Below, piece by piece: positions 40,940 through 54,329 of a stretch of DNA of 64,000 nucleotides. The translations under genes were made by a program, and so were the position numbers. The first letter of the stretch is position 1, and each line of letters opens with the position of its first letter. A model generated the notes under the pieces. It had not been told where the DNA came from and made no database searches. It saw nothing but the letters and a program-made list of their open reading frames with translations. Location: the NCBI GenBank assembly GCA_026261815.1, contig JAMPIT010000886.1, forward strand, positions 21,930,001 to 21,994,000, in the 5' to 3' direction. Origin of the DNA: Monarcha castaneiventris obscurior (taxonomy: Eukaryota; Chordata; Aves; Passeriformes; Monarchidae).

Positions 40940-41460
40940 TAAGGCATTTTGAATGGCCCACATGAGATGAGTTGGTGACAGTACTTTACTCTGTAGTTGT
41001 CAGGGCCCTCACAGCTCAAAAACTTCACCTGTAGTCTCCCCCAACCACTGTCCACAGGCTTTGGAGCTTCCTCAGTCCCTGCCTGGGCAAGACCATGGTC
41101 ATGGGCCCCACTGATCCCAAGCCTGACCATGGGCTGATGGCCTTGGCCTCTTTTTGTCACCACAAACCTGCTCAGAGGTCACGATCCCAGCTGCACTCAC
41201 TGGGTCTGATCCTGACCTGAAGATAGACTGCCAGCTTGACCCTGGATCTGCCTCATCACCACAAACTTGTCTAATTGTCTGAACTCTTGGTTGAATATCA
41301 GCTGCTGTCTATGGTCCTGCCCTGATTCCTCTTTGGGACAGCCAGGACCCTGCCCTGGTGACACTGCCCTTGGTTCCCTATTCCCTGTCAGAGCAACTGC
41401 CCTTGTTGCTTCCTGACAGTAGTGCAAAAGCTTTTATCTTATCAAAACAATAGTGCAGGT
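40940..41460. repeat. GC-shifted block, possibly an unidentified dispersed repeat
   Basis: This block is clearly richer in G+C than its flanks. It contains the perfect palindrome GACCATGGTC (41091-41100) with further CATGGGCC/GGCCCATG-like words, and two near copies of CACCACAAAC(C/T)TG about 100 bp apart (near 41160 and 41259). Two minus-strand frames, 40939-41163 and 41197-41427, lie in the same phase separated by a stop. I do not recognise the predicted peptides. A decayed repeat or retrocopy is possible. Confidence 0.3.
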
Positions 41461-44400
41461 CAGAACCAGATGCCAGTCTTCACCCTGTGGTAGCCACAAG
41501 GTGATTTCCAGTGTTGATGATTTTCTGGGGGGACATGGGAAGCAGGGAGTATCCCTAAGAAGCCCATCCAGTGAAGGGAACTCCTCTTAACAGTGCACTT
41601 GTTTCGTGAGCAAAGGATTTCTGTCTCAATTATTTTCCTAGAATAGCCACAGAGCTTTAACATAGACATCCCCTTTTCTTTTAATCTATATTTGAAAAAA
41701 TACTCCAAGAAAAGAGAATTTTAGCCTGAGCAGTTCTGTTATGAGTTAAAAATCACATGGCTGAGTTGGGACTTGGCCTTAATAGGCTCATTTCACTACA
41801 AAGTCTAGGTGCAACCTGGAATAGAGTGGAATAGACATTTTCTTCTCTTGGACTCATAGAGGTACTGCAAACCCAAGTCAAGCAGACATTATACAATCAA
41901 TGTACCAGTTGTTCCTCCTAAGAGAATGCAACTATTATTAGAGTTCATGGTTAGTATGAAAATCTTTCAGATGTAAGGGATTTTTAATGTATTTATTTCT
42001 TTACTGACCTTGGTTTTGCAAACCAAAACAAAAAAAAAACCACCTACCCTCAAGTGTCAATTTTATTTAAAGACAATTTTTAATGGAAAAATGTTGTTAC
42101 AGTTTTCAATTCATGGAACATGTTCAGAAGTAAATTTTATCTTTAAAAGTTTTGTGTATATTTATATTGATGTATAAAATCACATTTTTGCTATGCAGAA
42201 TTTTGTTTTCTTGACTTCTGCATTTAGCTAAGCACTTTGCTGTTAGAAGGTAAACTACTGGTGATGTGGCAGTGGTTTGTGAAGCAGCTATAAATGTGGT
42301 ATATCCACAAACAGAGAATGTTTTTAAGATATCTGAAATAATAATTCTGAGACTGTGCCAGCCTTGTTAAGTCCATTATCTCAATCAATAGCACTTGTAT
42401 ATGTGATATCTAAAAGGTATTATTTAATTATTATGCAGGTCTTACTTGACTGCAAAGGCCCTGAGCAGCTTTCAACATGAAGGTGAAGTGTCCTTAGGCC
42501 AACTCTTTAATTTATCAGGACAAGATGAGACTCTCTGAGTGTGTCTTATCACTGTTTTACAGAATCAAAGAGCTTACAGCACAAAGCTCAACTACACAGT
42601 TGCAGAACAGTAAAAGAAAGTGGTTTTGAGGGAAAAATGTTGCTGCCAATAACGCTAGGATGCTGAAGTGTACAGTGATTTGTATTTTGATGTGCTGCAT
42701 CCATACAGCTGGAAATTGGATGCAGAGTCAAAATTATGACTAAGAAAATGTTCAGTATTGGCAAGGAGAAAGCATCTGCCACCACTGAGAAAAGGATCTG
42801 TAATCCTTGCAGGGCTCTGTGCCCCATCTCCACAATGAGTGGTAACCTGCATGAAGGAATACTAAGGGAATGTATTGTGCTCTTGTAGCATACTGTTTAT
42901 TTACTGGGGGTTTTTTTCCTAATGTTATAAAATAGTTTGGACATTATGTAAGTTTTCTGATATAACTTCATGACCCTTCCTTTTTCCCCATGAACTTTCA
43001 CCTTAACATATTTTAGAATTAAACCAATTTATTAATAATAAAGACATACTGGAATACCAAATACTGTAATGAAAAACTTTACAAGAATCCCTTCTGCCAG
43101 TAGTAAATGACAAAGTGGAAAAGGTGTGTGTTAAAGGAGCATTAATAACCAGCAACACAGTCTCACTAGTAGATGTGGTGGAGAGTTGAGCAGTAGCATG
43201 GGAATTACTGAGAAGCAGGAATAGATGTTTGCTGCACAAATTCATGGATTGTTCCTCATCTGTCAGTCACTGCACAGCTGTGAGTGTGAAGCACTGCCCA
43301 CAGGTACCCAGAGATGTTAGAGCAGGGTTCAGATCCTTGAGTTAGTGGGGCAGTAGGGTAATTGTCCTGCTGCCATCAGTTCTGCTCAGTCATCTCTGGC
43401 TTAGCATCAGAGAACAAAAGGGCTCTAATTTCGTCCCTGTTTCCTCACTTCTCTCTTTGTCTTTTATAGTTCTCAGTTTTTTGCTCAATGACAGGTGCTG
43501 GTTCAATCTGCATTACAAGTCTTAAGGCATTTCTTGCCATAGGTCATCCAAGAAAAATGTCCCTGTTGTTTCCCCATGTGCTTTACAGTAATCTGGGTGT
43601 TTATCTCAGACCTACCTAAGGTACAATGCCCCAACAAAGCAAGGAAAGAACAAGGGGTTTTTTTATCCTTGGAAAGACAGAAAAAGTCCTACTACTAAGC
43701 AGCTTGCAAGGACAGAAGTTGATAATTTTATGTAATTAATATTTCTTTATTTAATCTCTGATCATTCACTTGTCCAAAAGCTGTTTCAGGCCAGTTTACT
43801 AACTCACAGACAGACTAGTAATTATTGTAGATTTAAGACACCTAAACCCAAAATACTGTCAGATGTGACTATTGCACAAGAGGATCAGACTAAAAGCCTG
43901 ACACATTACTACTCTTTCATATTAGCAAAAACTTGGATGCAGGCTTCCCTCCATGATTCCTAAAATAATGCTAATCCCTACACCTAAGGTTTTGCAATTC
44001 TGTAGCTGGACAGCACCTATACTAAAAGGATTTTCCATTGCTGCTGTCTGCTTAGCAGATTAGTTACAGGAGGGGACTCTACAGAACAAGCCATGCTTGA
44101 CCTGCACAGAATCTTCAGATATCTTAACTTTTTCCTCTTTAAAAAATTTTCAAGCATTAAAAATTAGTAGTGTAGAAATATTAAAATTGTGTTTATATTT
44201 TACTAATTACATTATCTACATTTTCCCTTCTGAAAAGGGAAAGACCAGTGATGTAAGACACTAAGGAACTTCTTACTTTAAGATTTAATTTAACCCACTG
44301 TGACGCAGCATAGATTATGCCATAAAGATAGCACTACTGAAACTACATTTAGCAGTATAGCAGCAAGACAAAGTTATACAGTGGAAGTGTATGAAGTATA

Positions 44401-46979
44401 TACACAGTTGTACTATAATTCCATCTCTGATTTTTTACTTTTTTTAAACCTTTTTTAAGTAATTCAAGTATAGCTAGAAATAATAAGCTGATTTTTAAAA
44501 TATTGTTTGCAGCCATCTGGGCCCACTTTAACTAGGTGGGCTAGGGGTTATGATATAAGAATGGTGCTGAGGAAGTAGAATGTCTTCTTCCCTCATGAAT
44601 TTAAGGTATTTCATATTGTGATACACCATAAGCAATGATTCTGTGAGTCACATTCCAGAAAACCCTCTAATGTATAGATCAATTGGTCTAGATTCCCTAG
44701 TTCTGCCTTGGACCATTCCTTTTACATTCTAAAATTCGCAGTGCTGTTAAAGATTTTTCACTGCAACTTCCATGCTGATTGAGAGGTGAGGAAGGAGAAG
44801 GTAGGACATTCACAGTCCTTTCAACAGAGATATGAAATATATACATTTTAGAACTGTTTTGGTGTTTTTATCACGCAGGTTTTGATACTGACATTTTTAG
44901 TTCTTTCAAGTTAAAGACTAGTAATTTATTTTATCATATCTTTTGCAGTTTCTTGTACAAACTTTTGCAGACCACAGTTGTGGATGTCCCTCCTGAAATG
45001 GCACTTTCTGCTCTACTCATACCAGAAGACAATCGGAATTCGTGTGATTTCTCCATCCTCCTAGCACTTCATAGAGACATCTGACCAGAGACTGCTGATG
45101 CACAGGCGGCTGGAATATGTGCTGTCTTACACAGAAAAGGTGTGTGGGAATGAGTAAACAGAAGGGCCAGAAATCCTCACTCTAGGGAACTGTGGAACTG
45201 ATACTGGAAGACTGTCAAGTCAGAATATCCCTAGAATGATAGGACATGAGTTCAAGCCACACATAAATCCAGATTTCAGAGTCTTGAGCTCAGGTAAGAC
45301 CGCAGATTACATGAAATTTGTAGGAAAAGTACAGGAAATCTCCAGTGATCTCATGTATTTAAAACCTGTTCTCAGTCAAACTAAGACAAATTAGTTTCAA
45401 CAGAAAAAAAAATCCTGGATGGGATTCCCAGAATTTTGAATGAAGAAAATTTCAAAAATCCAAGTTTAAGAAATTACTTTACTTGAAAACTGTTTCATGC
45501 TGAGGCAGGATCTGAATCTAATTGTCACAGCCCTACAAATTCGACATATAGAAGCTTATCACATACATAATTACCTTATTCTAGTTTGTATTCTAGAACA
45601 AACATGTCTGCATGAGACAGTTATTCAGTAAGAATGCTGCTTTTATTCTTGAATAATTCCATGTGCAGTCAAGCCCTCAGTAAAACCACCACAACTCTGT
45701 ATGTAGATGAATTGTCAGTCTCTCTCTGCTTGCATTTACAGAAAATCTGTATCTCTGTCACTAAATGCAGCTGACAGATCTGAAAACGTTGCGTTTGTTT
45801 GTGGAGTAAGCATAGCTCTTACAAGCTCCCACCCTTATTAGCCTGCTATTTCTGTGTCCTTCGGAGGTGTTACAAACTGTGTATCCTTCATGTTTTGTGT
45901 TCAATGTCATTAGCAAACCAATAAATGCTATGGAGAGAAGGAAAAGTTTCTTCTTCCCTTGTTTGCCAAAAAAACAAGAGGATTTCTGCCAAAAGGAAGA
46001 GTTTTTGAGTGCGACAGTGCTCCATCAACTTTATATATATGAGCCCAGGAGAAGAAAACTGAGTTGCTTTTCTTTGGGAAGGGGAAGGAAATAAATATTT
46101 GTTCTAGTTCAGTAAAAAATTCGTACATATTAGACCTCTTAACCATAAAGACTTTCTTTTCTTCATGCTTGTGTTTGTCACCTGTGTTTGCCTAATTCTG
46201 TCACAAGTAATGTCTCAAAGCCTTAATAAAACATTAATGTCCAAGCCCCAGAACTTCCACTGTTACATTTCTATCATTTATCTCTGTTACTGATTTTAGT
46301 TCTGGTTACTTTTAAGAAAAGTAAAATAGCAAGCTATACATTTCAAGGAAGGGACGAGATTAATGAATGTATACAACTGGGACCTGCTGCTCATGATGTA
46401 AAAAATCAGTAAAATAGTTCGTTTTCTACTTTGTGTAGTTCTTGTAACTCCACTTTTATGTTCTTCTCTAATACAGGTTTTAACAATTCAAGTACAGACT
46501 GAATGGCCTTATTAGAATCTTTTTAATGAGTAAATAAGTGTAGCTGTTAATTCAGTTGCACCTAAAAGATGTCACTATATGGCTACTTTCTAGTCCATAA
46601 GAAATTACATCGTGCTGGCTATTCAGGCATGTTTAATGTGAACTTGTTCCAGCTGTATTCTCAGCAGAGGGCAACTCCTGAAAAGCCCATGAAGACAGAT
46701 CAGGTTTTTTTTTTCTCTCAGCAGACTGGAAGGAAGAGATCAGTTCTGCTATCACTTTTACAGTTTACATGCTAAGGGCAGGGGTCAGCATCCTTGTTTA
46801 ATGTCACAACAGACTGTAGATATCAGGCGTTACACAAACATTCAGTGATAACATTTTTCTGAATAAAAGCCCAAGACCAGTTGGTTTTCTTACCGAGGAG
46901 ATCATTCTAGATTTCCAAAATAGGACCAGTGAATAGAGTTCTTCATTTTTGAGATATGTTTTTGTTCTTTAAATATCGT
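41461..46979. other. Intergenic AT-rich sequence, no gene supported
   Basis: Long unique AT-rich stretch without supported exons, RNA genes or recognisable repeats. Open frames are all below about 95 codons and without family resemblance. Confidence 0.6.
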
Positions 46980-47560
46980 GAACCCTGAGTCACTATCATC
47001 CCCGGGGGTTCTAGAAGGTTCCCTCGTGCCTCCCCTCAGCAGTGAGGGCCCAAAGACACGTGAGGCATCAGCCAGGGCTTCTGGAGAAGGGGAGGATGTG
47101 CATGTCCCCCTCCCCAGTCACTGCAGAGAGGAAACCCAGCCTGGATGCAGCCCCTGCAGGCATCTCCCAGAATTTACAGCTGCCTCACAGGAATCTGCCC
47201 AGTCACCAGCTGCATCCCAGTTCGGGCCACTGAGTAACACTAACTGGGCAAACTGAGAGAACCTGTGAGCTTTGACTTGCTCACCTGGGGATGATCAACC
47301 CTCGTCACAGCGGGCTCCGAGCCCCAAGGGCAGGCAGGGATGGCTGCCGGGGTGCTGTGGTGCACGAAGCCGCTGTTTGGCTGCTGGGGACGATGGAAGC
47401 AGCAGCCACGTTGTCCTTGGAGAAGGAAGGGCCGTGAGGGGCAGGGGCTGCCCGGCCCTGGGCTCCCCCTGGCACCCGCGCCCTGCGGGACGGGCCCTGC
47501 GCAGGAGCAGCAGCAGCAGCACCTGCCGGGACTGCGAGCAGGTCAGTGCCTCACCTGAAA
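46980..47560. promoter_or_regulatory. Isolated GC-rich block with CpG island core
   Basis: GC content rises abruptly at about 46995 and falls at about 47560. CpG is dense at 47280-47540, including a (CAG)5-like run near 47507. The plus strand has a fair splice donor, GCAG|GTCAGT (after 47541), at the downstream edge. Frames on both strands (to 145 codons) show no family resemblance. It could be a non-coding first exon, a regulatory island or a GC-rich insertion. I see no terminal repeats. Confidence 0.4.
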
Positions 47561-48239
47561 CTCCATTACTTCTTTTCTCCCTGAGGGATGTTTGCCATCA
47601 CGTTAACTTCTTTTGGAGATTTTTGAAGTATGTATCAAGAAAAATCCCTTTACAAATCATCATCTACTTAAGCCTTTGTTGGTTCAAATGTTACTCCCTT
47701 TGCTATTGAAAGTAAACTTCATAAAGATCTGTTTTCCTTTAAAACAAAGGATTTGAGGTTTTATATTGGAGTAGCCTTTAGGTTGTTTGTTGCGTGTGTG
47801 TCTTGCAGTACGGTGTTTCATTTTAAGGAAGAATTCTTTTTGGGAGGTTTATTTTGTTCGAAAATTTTCAAGTTGATGTGTTTGAGTTGAGATTCTATGG
47901 GTTTTGTTAATAACTTGTTTTCTGCAGGAAAAAGTAAGTTCTGTCATAATGACTTTCCGTTTCAGAAGGGAATTCTGTAACTCTTTTAAGTGCAGTGTGA
48001 TTGTCTCTAATCATTGTTTTGTGACTTTCTTCTGTTGTTAAATACCAAGCTATAGTTCTTAAGAGTGAGACGGAAAAATAGACAGCCTTTATACTGTTAT
48101 TTACCTTCTCATTGGTATTATACAGTTCTTCTCATTGTAAAAAAGTTATTTAATCATGGTAGATTTAATTCTGTCTACTAACTCCTCCATTGTGCAAGGC
48201 TTTGGAACAGGACAGCACTCGCTGGGTTACTGAGTCCTC
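47561..48239. other. Intergenic, no gene seen
   Basis: AT-rich unique sequence between the CpG-rich block and the CR1 relic. No feature recognised. Confidence 0.6.
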
Positions 48240-49040
48240 CCCTCCCTACTGCAGCCGTCACATTGGATAATTTGTTTTTGAAGTGTGTTGTACTCTATCT
48301 TAACAACACTTGTGTGGTTTATTCCCACTATTCCCAGAGGATGGCTGTTACAGAATGTGATTGCTTTACAACATTGCTAGCGAGCTATTTGCCATTGGAA
48401 CTGACTTGGGATAAAGTCAGAAACAATGAGCTACCACCATATAGTTTAAAAAAATTCATGGCCAGCTAAGTCCATTTGGACTCATGCCAAAATCATCTTT
48501 TCAATTTTTTTTTTTGTCTCAGTGTTTAAACTAAAAGGTAGACAGCAATCCTGTCCTCTCAGCTTTTTTTTTTATAGTAGACTAAAAAAATCAAGTTTGT
48601 TTAATCTCATTTTATAAAATAAGCTTTCCATTGCCCTCATCTACCTAGCAGTCCTCCTCTACCTGCTCTAATTCTGGTCAATCTGTCAAATGTAGGTGGC
48701 TAGGCTGAATGCAGTATTTCAGGTGAGCTCTTCCCAGACCTTTACACAATGCTATTGCTTTTCCTTGGCTCTGTTGGAAGTTGCACCAGCTGCCATGCAG
48801 GGGTGACCCACAATCATTGTATTTTAGTAGCCATCCTATTAATATTGAGAAATTATACCATTTATGCTTTTTTAGCACATAATATTGAGATTTGAGGTTT
48901 GTTTTTAAATCAGAGGAAGTTTAATGTGTTGTCATCTACTTTCAGTAATCCTAGGCTGTATCTCTTCTGTGCATTGTTGCTTTCAACTTGCTATTGTAAA
49001 GTTTTGGCTATTACTGGAAAAAAAATGAAAAAGCATCAAT
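48240..49040 (-). mobile_element. Old CR1-type LINE relic, 3' part of ORF2, minus strand
   Basis: Reading the minus strand from high to low coordinates, the order matches the C-terminal ORF2 of CR1 elements as I remember it. An AKKAN-like LKKHKW lies at 48858-48878. GRAHLKYCIQ at 48705-48735 corresponds to the family's RPHLEYCIQ. Next come a GCAATGGAAAGCTTATT... stretch with CTGAGAGGA (about 48570-48650), CTGGCCATGAA (48455-48465), and CTGTAACAGCC...AGTGGG (48324-48357, matching the NW(S/R)LP region). Frameshifts and stops are frequent, so it is long dead. The 3' boundary and any terminal repeat are not clear. CR1 is the dominant LINE of birds and reptiles, which supports the lineage call. 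Confidence 0.7.
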
Positions 49041-52000
49041 GTCAGACATCATATTTCAATTCTTATAATAGTCTTTATTTGGTTTGTGTCAGTTTTGTTT
49101 TGTTTAAGTTTGGTAGAAAGTCCTTGTTGCTGTTGTGGTCTCAAATCTTAGAGTTCTGAGTTGGAGTGGAGATTAACTAGACTCCTAGAGTTTGGGACTA
49201 CACCAGATTGGATTTTGTTTTCACTTCACTTGATTTTTTATTCTCTAGTGCCATTCCTAGAAGTTGTTTGTTTCCCTTTCACCCCATGCTCTGTATTGCC
49301 CTTGTCATTTAAATGAATACAACATATCAATTTGAGGTTGGAACATGCCTGTATTATCTTTACTGCATTCATTTCTTTCTTTCATTTATGTAACTGAAAA
49401 AAAAAATCTTAACCTATTTTAATATCACTTGCAAAGCCTAGGACAGCTCCTGTCTTGGCAGTTCTCCCTTCACCCCATGCTTCTCAGTTAAGGACCAATG
49501 AGCACACACAAGTGTTTGCCCCATGCGTTCCTTCTGTTTCTCTTTTCACATCTAACGCTTCTTGTGGTGGTAGTGCATCCAGTTAGGCCTGGAGTACCTT
49601 CTTCTGGGTTTATTTTTACTGTGTTTGGAGTGTAGATTCTTGACTATTTAAACATTCTTTATGTGAAGTATTAGTAAGACTTTGCTCCCTATTCAACCTA
49701 CTAGCTCCACAATCCAGCTGATGTAACTACACCAGTTTGCCTTTCTGAAATTTAAACGTTTAGAGACCCACTTACTGAGTTTGTTCTCACATTTAACTTA
49801 ACACCAGTTTTGTCTGACTTGGTCCAGAGCTGACTTCTACAACTGGCTAATTTCCAATATTCTCACTGCTTATCAGTAATATAGATATAATGTCTTGTCG
49901 CCTCTTATTTTTCTGATGAGGATTTGATTAATTGTATTGTACATTGCATCCAAAAATAACTGAATGTTACTGCTATGGATAACATTTACAGTCAGTTTTG
50001 TCCCTAATTTTGTGGTTATAAACAAATGTCCTTAGCCACCACTCCAGGAAAAGAATAACTGTGTCATGCTGCACACAATGGACCCAGACTTAGGGAATAC
50101 CAGACTCTAAGGTCATGTTTCCTGTGCTTCCTATGCTGCAGTGAACCCTGCTAATAGTACCACCAGAGTTAGGCTGATTTTTTTTTTTTTTTAACAGACT
50201 TGAGCACCTGTAGTTCAGCTTCTCTGAAAATCAATTTCTGAGCCTATAAAATGGATTAGTCTCCAGCCAATCTTTAACTTGCTTTTGAGTAGGTATGCAT
50301 ATGTAACCCACTGTTCACTGTGCTCTGCGTCCCTCTCTGTGGCTGCATCTGGCCAACAGCGGATATGAATATGCCACAGCTGCTTGCTAGGATATTTAAC
50401 TCGAGGTGTAAAGGCTTGTGAGTCAGCCCTGGAGGTCCCAGGTAATAAGCAAGATGGTGATTATTACACTTCCAGGATTGTATGTACTTGCATTCCAAAG
50501 GACAGCTTGTGATGTGGGTGTGGAGAGGATAGTTTAATTCGGGAAGAGGGGGTGGGGGGGAAGTGTTGTGGGCTTTAGAACAGATAAAAGGAAACTATTA
50601 CAAAATACATCAAAAGAGGCTTCACAGAAATATGCCTGTCCTCATTTTAATGTCTGCAATACAAAAAAACCCTGGAAAAATGTTGCACAAATGAGTTTAC
50701 TGCTTAAGAGCTGATGAAATGACAGGGTTATGCAATAATTGTTTTCAAGATGGGGATACACAACTCACTACATTATGCTTCTAGTACTCAGGTGAGTGTG
50801 TAAAGTAGTCTGTGTATCTATGCATAAAAAAGCTTATTACTAATTTACCTAAATTACTCGTGCATTAATAAATTTTTATTGGTTTGGTTCATCCAAGATT
50901 ATTAGCTATCAGACGTAGGTATTTTCAGAGGTGCTCTGCATAAACAACCAAACAAACTTGTAGAACCTTTCAAAGTCCCTTATTTTCTTAGGAATATGTA
51001 GGAATTTAAGGGGTTTTTTTAGTTAAGTTAAAAGTACTTTTCTTTTTTTCTCTTTTTTTTTTTTTTTTGGCAAAAGACCTGGACAAGACTCTCTTTGTGT
51101 AAATAACATACAAAAAGTATAAATGCACACATCTCACCCATCTCTGAAATGAAACCATTTCTTGAATTAAAACATGAGACATGACTGGTCAGACAGATGT
51201 GCTGATTAAACTCCCCATTCTCGTATTATTTCGACAGGCGTCAGGTCCAAGTTGACTGTGTCTGACACACAATGGCTAAAACATGCTCTTCTCTGTATAG
51301 GTGTTCAATGTTTTCTTTCTTACCTATTTACATGGATGTACCTTGCATGGCCTCTTCAGGTTTTTTCTTCTAAACCTTCTCATCACAGAGAGAAAACCAA
51401 AATTCCCATGGTTTGCTCCAAGGTATTCCCAAGCCCCTTCCCAAATTGTCATGAATTGTATGACTGTGTTACACGTTCTCATGTCTGAAATTAGAATTTG
51501 TGAGCTTTAGGGCTTTTTTTGTCCCAGGAGAAATCCTGCCTTTCTCAGAATTGCTAGAAAACTTCTACTGATTTCAGGCTGACTAGAATTTCACATTACA
51601 TTGTGGATTTAGGGTGTGTGCAAGTTTTAATAGCTTAAATGTATAAATGTAAATTGACACAATCCCATTAACCAGAAAACACAATTAACCATGTGGAACA
51701 CTGTTTATACAAGTTTAAGTGTTTTAGTTAGAATAAATATTTTCTCCCTTTCAGAGTTAACTTTTTTCATAACCTGTGACCTGGTTTATACACAGCTGTG
51801 ATGATTCACAAGTACCTTCTCTAACAGGGATTAAACTATACTGGTACAACTATAAGTAGGGGTAGAGTTAAGCAGTATTCTTGCTTACTTTAATAGTATC
51901 TACATGCAAGAAATTGTACTATTTTTACTCAGTTACTTTAGAAATAGGTACATTAAAATAGTATTAAAAGTGTTGACTGTTCATTGAGGAGGTAAGACCT

Positions 52001-53689
52001 GCTGTAACATTTTCACAGTTTATTTAACTGTAAAACAAGACTGTGGCACTATGAGTAGCCAGTTTTCTCAGAGAATTACAAAACAGTACCTGTTTTGTAG
52101 ATACATCGACAACCATTTGTTTCTCAACCAAATTACACACTTAAACTAGAAAAATTAGTTGCTGCATCTGGTCTAAATTCCTATTTCAATCTTTTTATAA
52201 ACCTATTGGATGTATGTAGGATATCTGCTTTTGATCAAACATAACATTTTACCCTAACTCCATAAAGTCAGCCTGAAGACCATAATTATAAATGTGATCA
52301 GCTCTCTTCATAAAATGTTTGACACCTCTACTGAAATGTATTTAGCAGCTGATCCTTCTTAAGTAAATAAAACCAAAACAAAACAGCCCCCACACTTATT
52401 TCTACTCATCTGTTTTACCTGGAACACATTCCTTGGGCCTGTTGGTACAATATATATTTAAGGAAATTGTAATCTTGCAAAAGAAGAGGAATTGAAAGGG
52501 GAAGCAGGGAAAGAAAACCTGTTATTAATGTTCTCGGACTCATGAGCTCAAGTATTTCATGATGGAAACTGGCTATAAGGCAATTATTCTTCTCTTTAGA
52601 AGTTTACAAAATTAACTCTAATCTTGTTGTAAAAATATGTAGGGGCAAGTAAGATTTTTGACTGGGTTTGTTTTGGTCTCCATCAGTGAATTTCTGTGGT
52701 AGCCTGATCTAGGCAGTGGTGAGCATGTTAGTGGGGATGGTTATCAGTGGTTCCATACAGGGTAGGACAAAGTAACAAAAGTACATGCCATAGAGGAGAA
52801 ATATTTTTACTTACAAAGCTGGGAACTCTACGACAAGAACCAGTTTTTCTTTGCTCGATAATCAGTGCATGCAGTGGGAAACCTTACGTTTTACTAAAGC
52901 CTTGTCAGGCAAAGCTCGCTGTCACCTAACGCCATGGTACGTTCTACTTTCTTTGAAAGAATGGTGACTCAAAGGTGGTGCCTATTCAGCTAGCTATTTA
53001 TCTAATAACTTGGTGGCTACAGATTTGGATTTTTTTCAATTCCACTTGAGTAGAGTAGGAGACTCATCTCTTCTAATTGCCATCTAGGGTGAAAAGGGCA
53101 TGTTGCAAATGTTACCTCTTCTCTACGGAATGTTTAAAGCTTTTTCTTGGGCAAAGAGAGTGGGTAGGAACATGATTAGATCTGAGCACTGACTGGGACA
53201 CCCGAGCTCTGAGCTTTGGTAAGCACCATAACCACAGCCTTGTTAACTCCTCTTTCCCTCTGGCTCAGTGCACTTATATGCAAAGCAAAATGCCTTCAAA
53301 GGAGAGAATGAAGATTTTTCCCACATTAGAATAGCCAGGTGACTGAGGAACCCTAATAAGAAGTGAGGATTGTGGGTTTGAAATCTCTCAGATCAGGGAA
53401 TTGATGCATATTCGTCTGCCTCAAGACAAGTACTTCAAGCATGGAGAAAGAATGCAGCAGATGATGGTAGTAGTTGATCTTTCCTGGTAGGGAAAAGTAC
53501 ATCTCTACAAAGAGATTAAGGGCTGTGAATTGTACAAGAGGGGAGACGTTTCCCTGCAACTGTGAGATAGATTGGTGTGCATGAGAATCTGGGCTAATGC
53601 TTACTAACTTCAGTGAAACTAAACCATTGCATTGCAGCTGCAGTTTTAGATCTTGTGATGGCTGAAAGGGTGCTAGTAGTGGGATCACT
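49041..53689. other. Intergenic AT-rich sequence, no gene supported
   Basis: There is no supported exon. T-runs lie at 50178-50192 (T15) and 51038-51068 (T-rich with a terminal T16). A possible extension of the CR1 relic is at 49413-49436, where the minus strand can be read as GFASDIKIG, resembling the FADDTKLG reverse-transcriptase box. Its distance to the certain CR1 part is about 270 bp too long, so it is only tentative. The rest is unique. Confidence 0.6.
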
Positions 53690-54090
53690 TCCCTTGTACA
53701 GAGTGCGAGTCCTCATCGGAGCTGTGCGTCCAAGTCCCAGCTGAACCGGCCCCTCTGAAGCTGTGGCAGTGGATGAACTGCAGAGGTGGTCTTTTCCAAA
53801 CGGGACGCTTTGCCGTGAAAAAGCCGAATGGCTTCTTCTGGTCGTGCCGGCAGGGCGCCGGGCTGCAGCTTTGCCCCCTGCGCGTCCCACGCAGAAGGAA
53901 GGCAGGGAGATGCTCCGGCCTTGCTCTCGTACCGTGTCTCGAACGGGAGGCGCCGCAGCAGGTCCGGGGCGGGGGGACCCCGAGCCCTGCCCTGCTCGCC
54001 GCTGCCCGCGGGGCTCAGGAGCGGGCAGGGGCAGCTCCTTGGCTTTCTTCCCCTGTCCTCCCCCTCCTCCTCCCAGAGTAAGTAATGACC
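53690..54090. promoter_or_regulatory. CpG island with plus-strand splice-donor motif (candidate lncRNA first exon)
   Basis: An abrupt GC- and CpG-rich block sits inside AT-rich desert. On the plus strand it ends with CCCAGA|GTAAGTA, a strong donor consensus (cut between 54077 and 54078). The minus-strand frame at 53594-54103 (169 codons) and the plus-strand frames are low-complexity G/A/R/P with no family. Human ZNF503 has antisense lncRNAs (ZNF503-AS1/AS2). A plus-strand transcript starting here and running toward ZNF503 would match that arrangement, but orthology is not shown. Confidence 0.45.
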
Positions 54091-54329
54091 GCATCACTAA
54101 CAACTGATGCGTTCACCTTTGCAAAACCTCTTCGTGGGTAGCAGCTTATGTAACTAAAAAAGGCTGAGCGAGCCAAGGATAGGGCACAAACGCCGAACCT
54201 GTAATACGAAGCGTACCTTCATAATTACCGGCATTATGCTGTCCTATCTAAAACAAGCAGTTCTGCACGTCTTCTGTGATCTGTAGTAATTATCCCTCTG
54301 CGTTTTACAAGACTCTTGCGTCACTGAAG

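Noticed and set aside
53594..54107. 169-codon minus-strand and 85-114 codon plus-strand frames at 53.6-54.1 kb
   Set aside because: CpG-island composition effect. No conserved domain wording and mutually overlapping.
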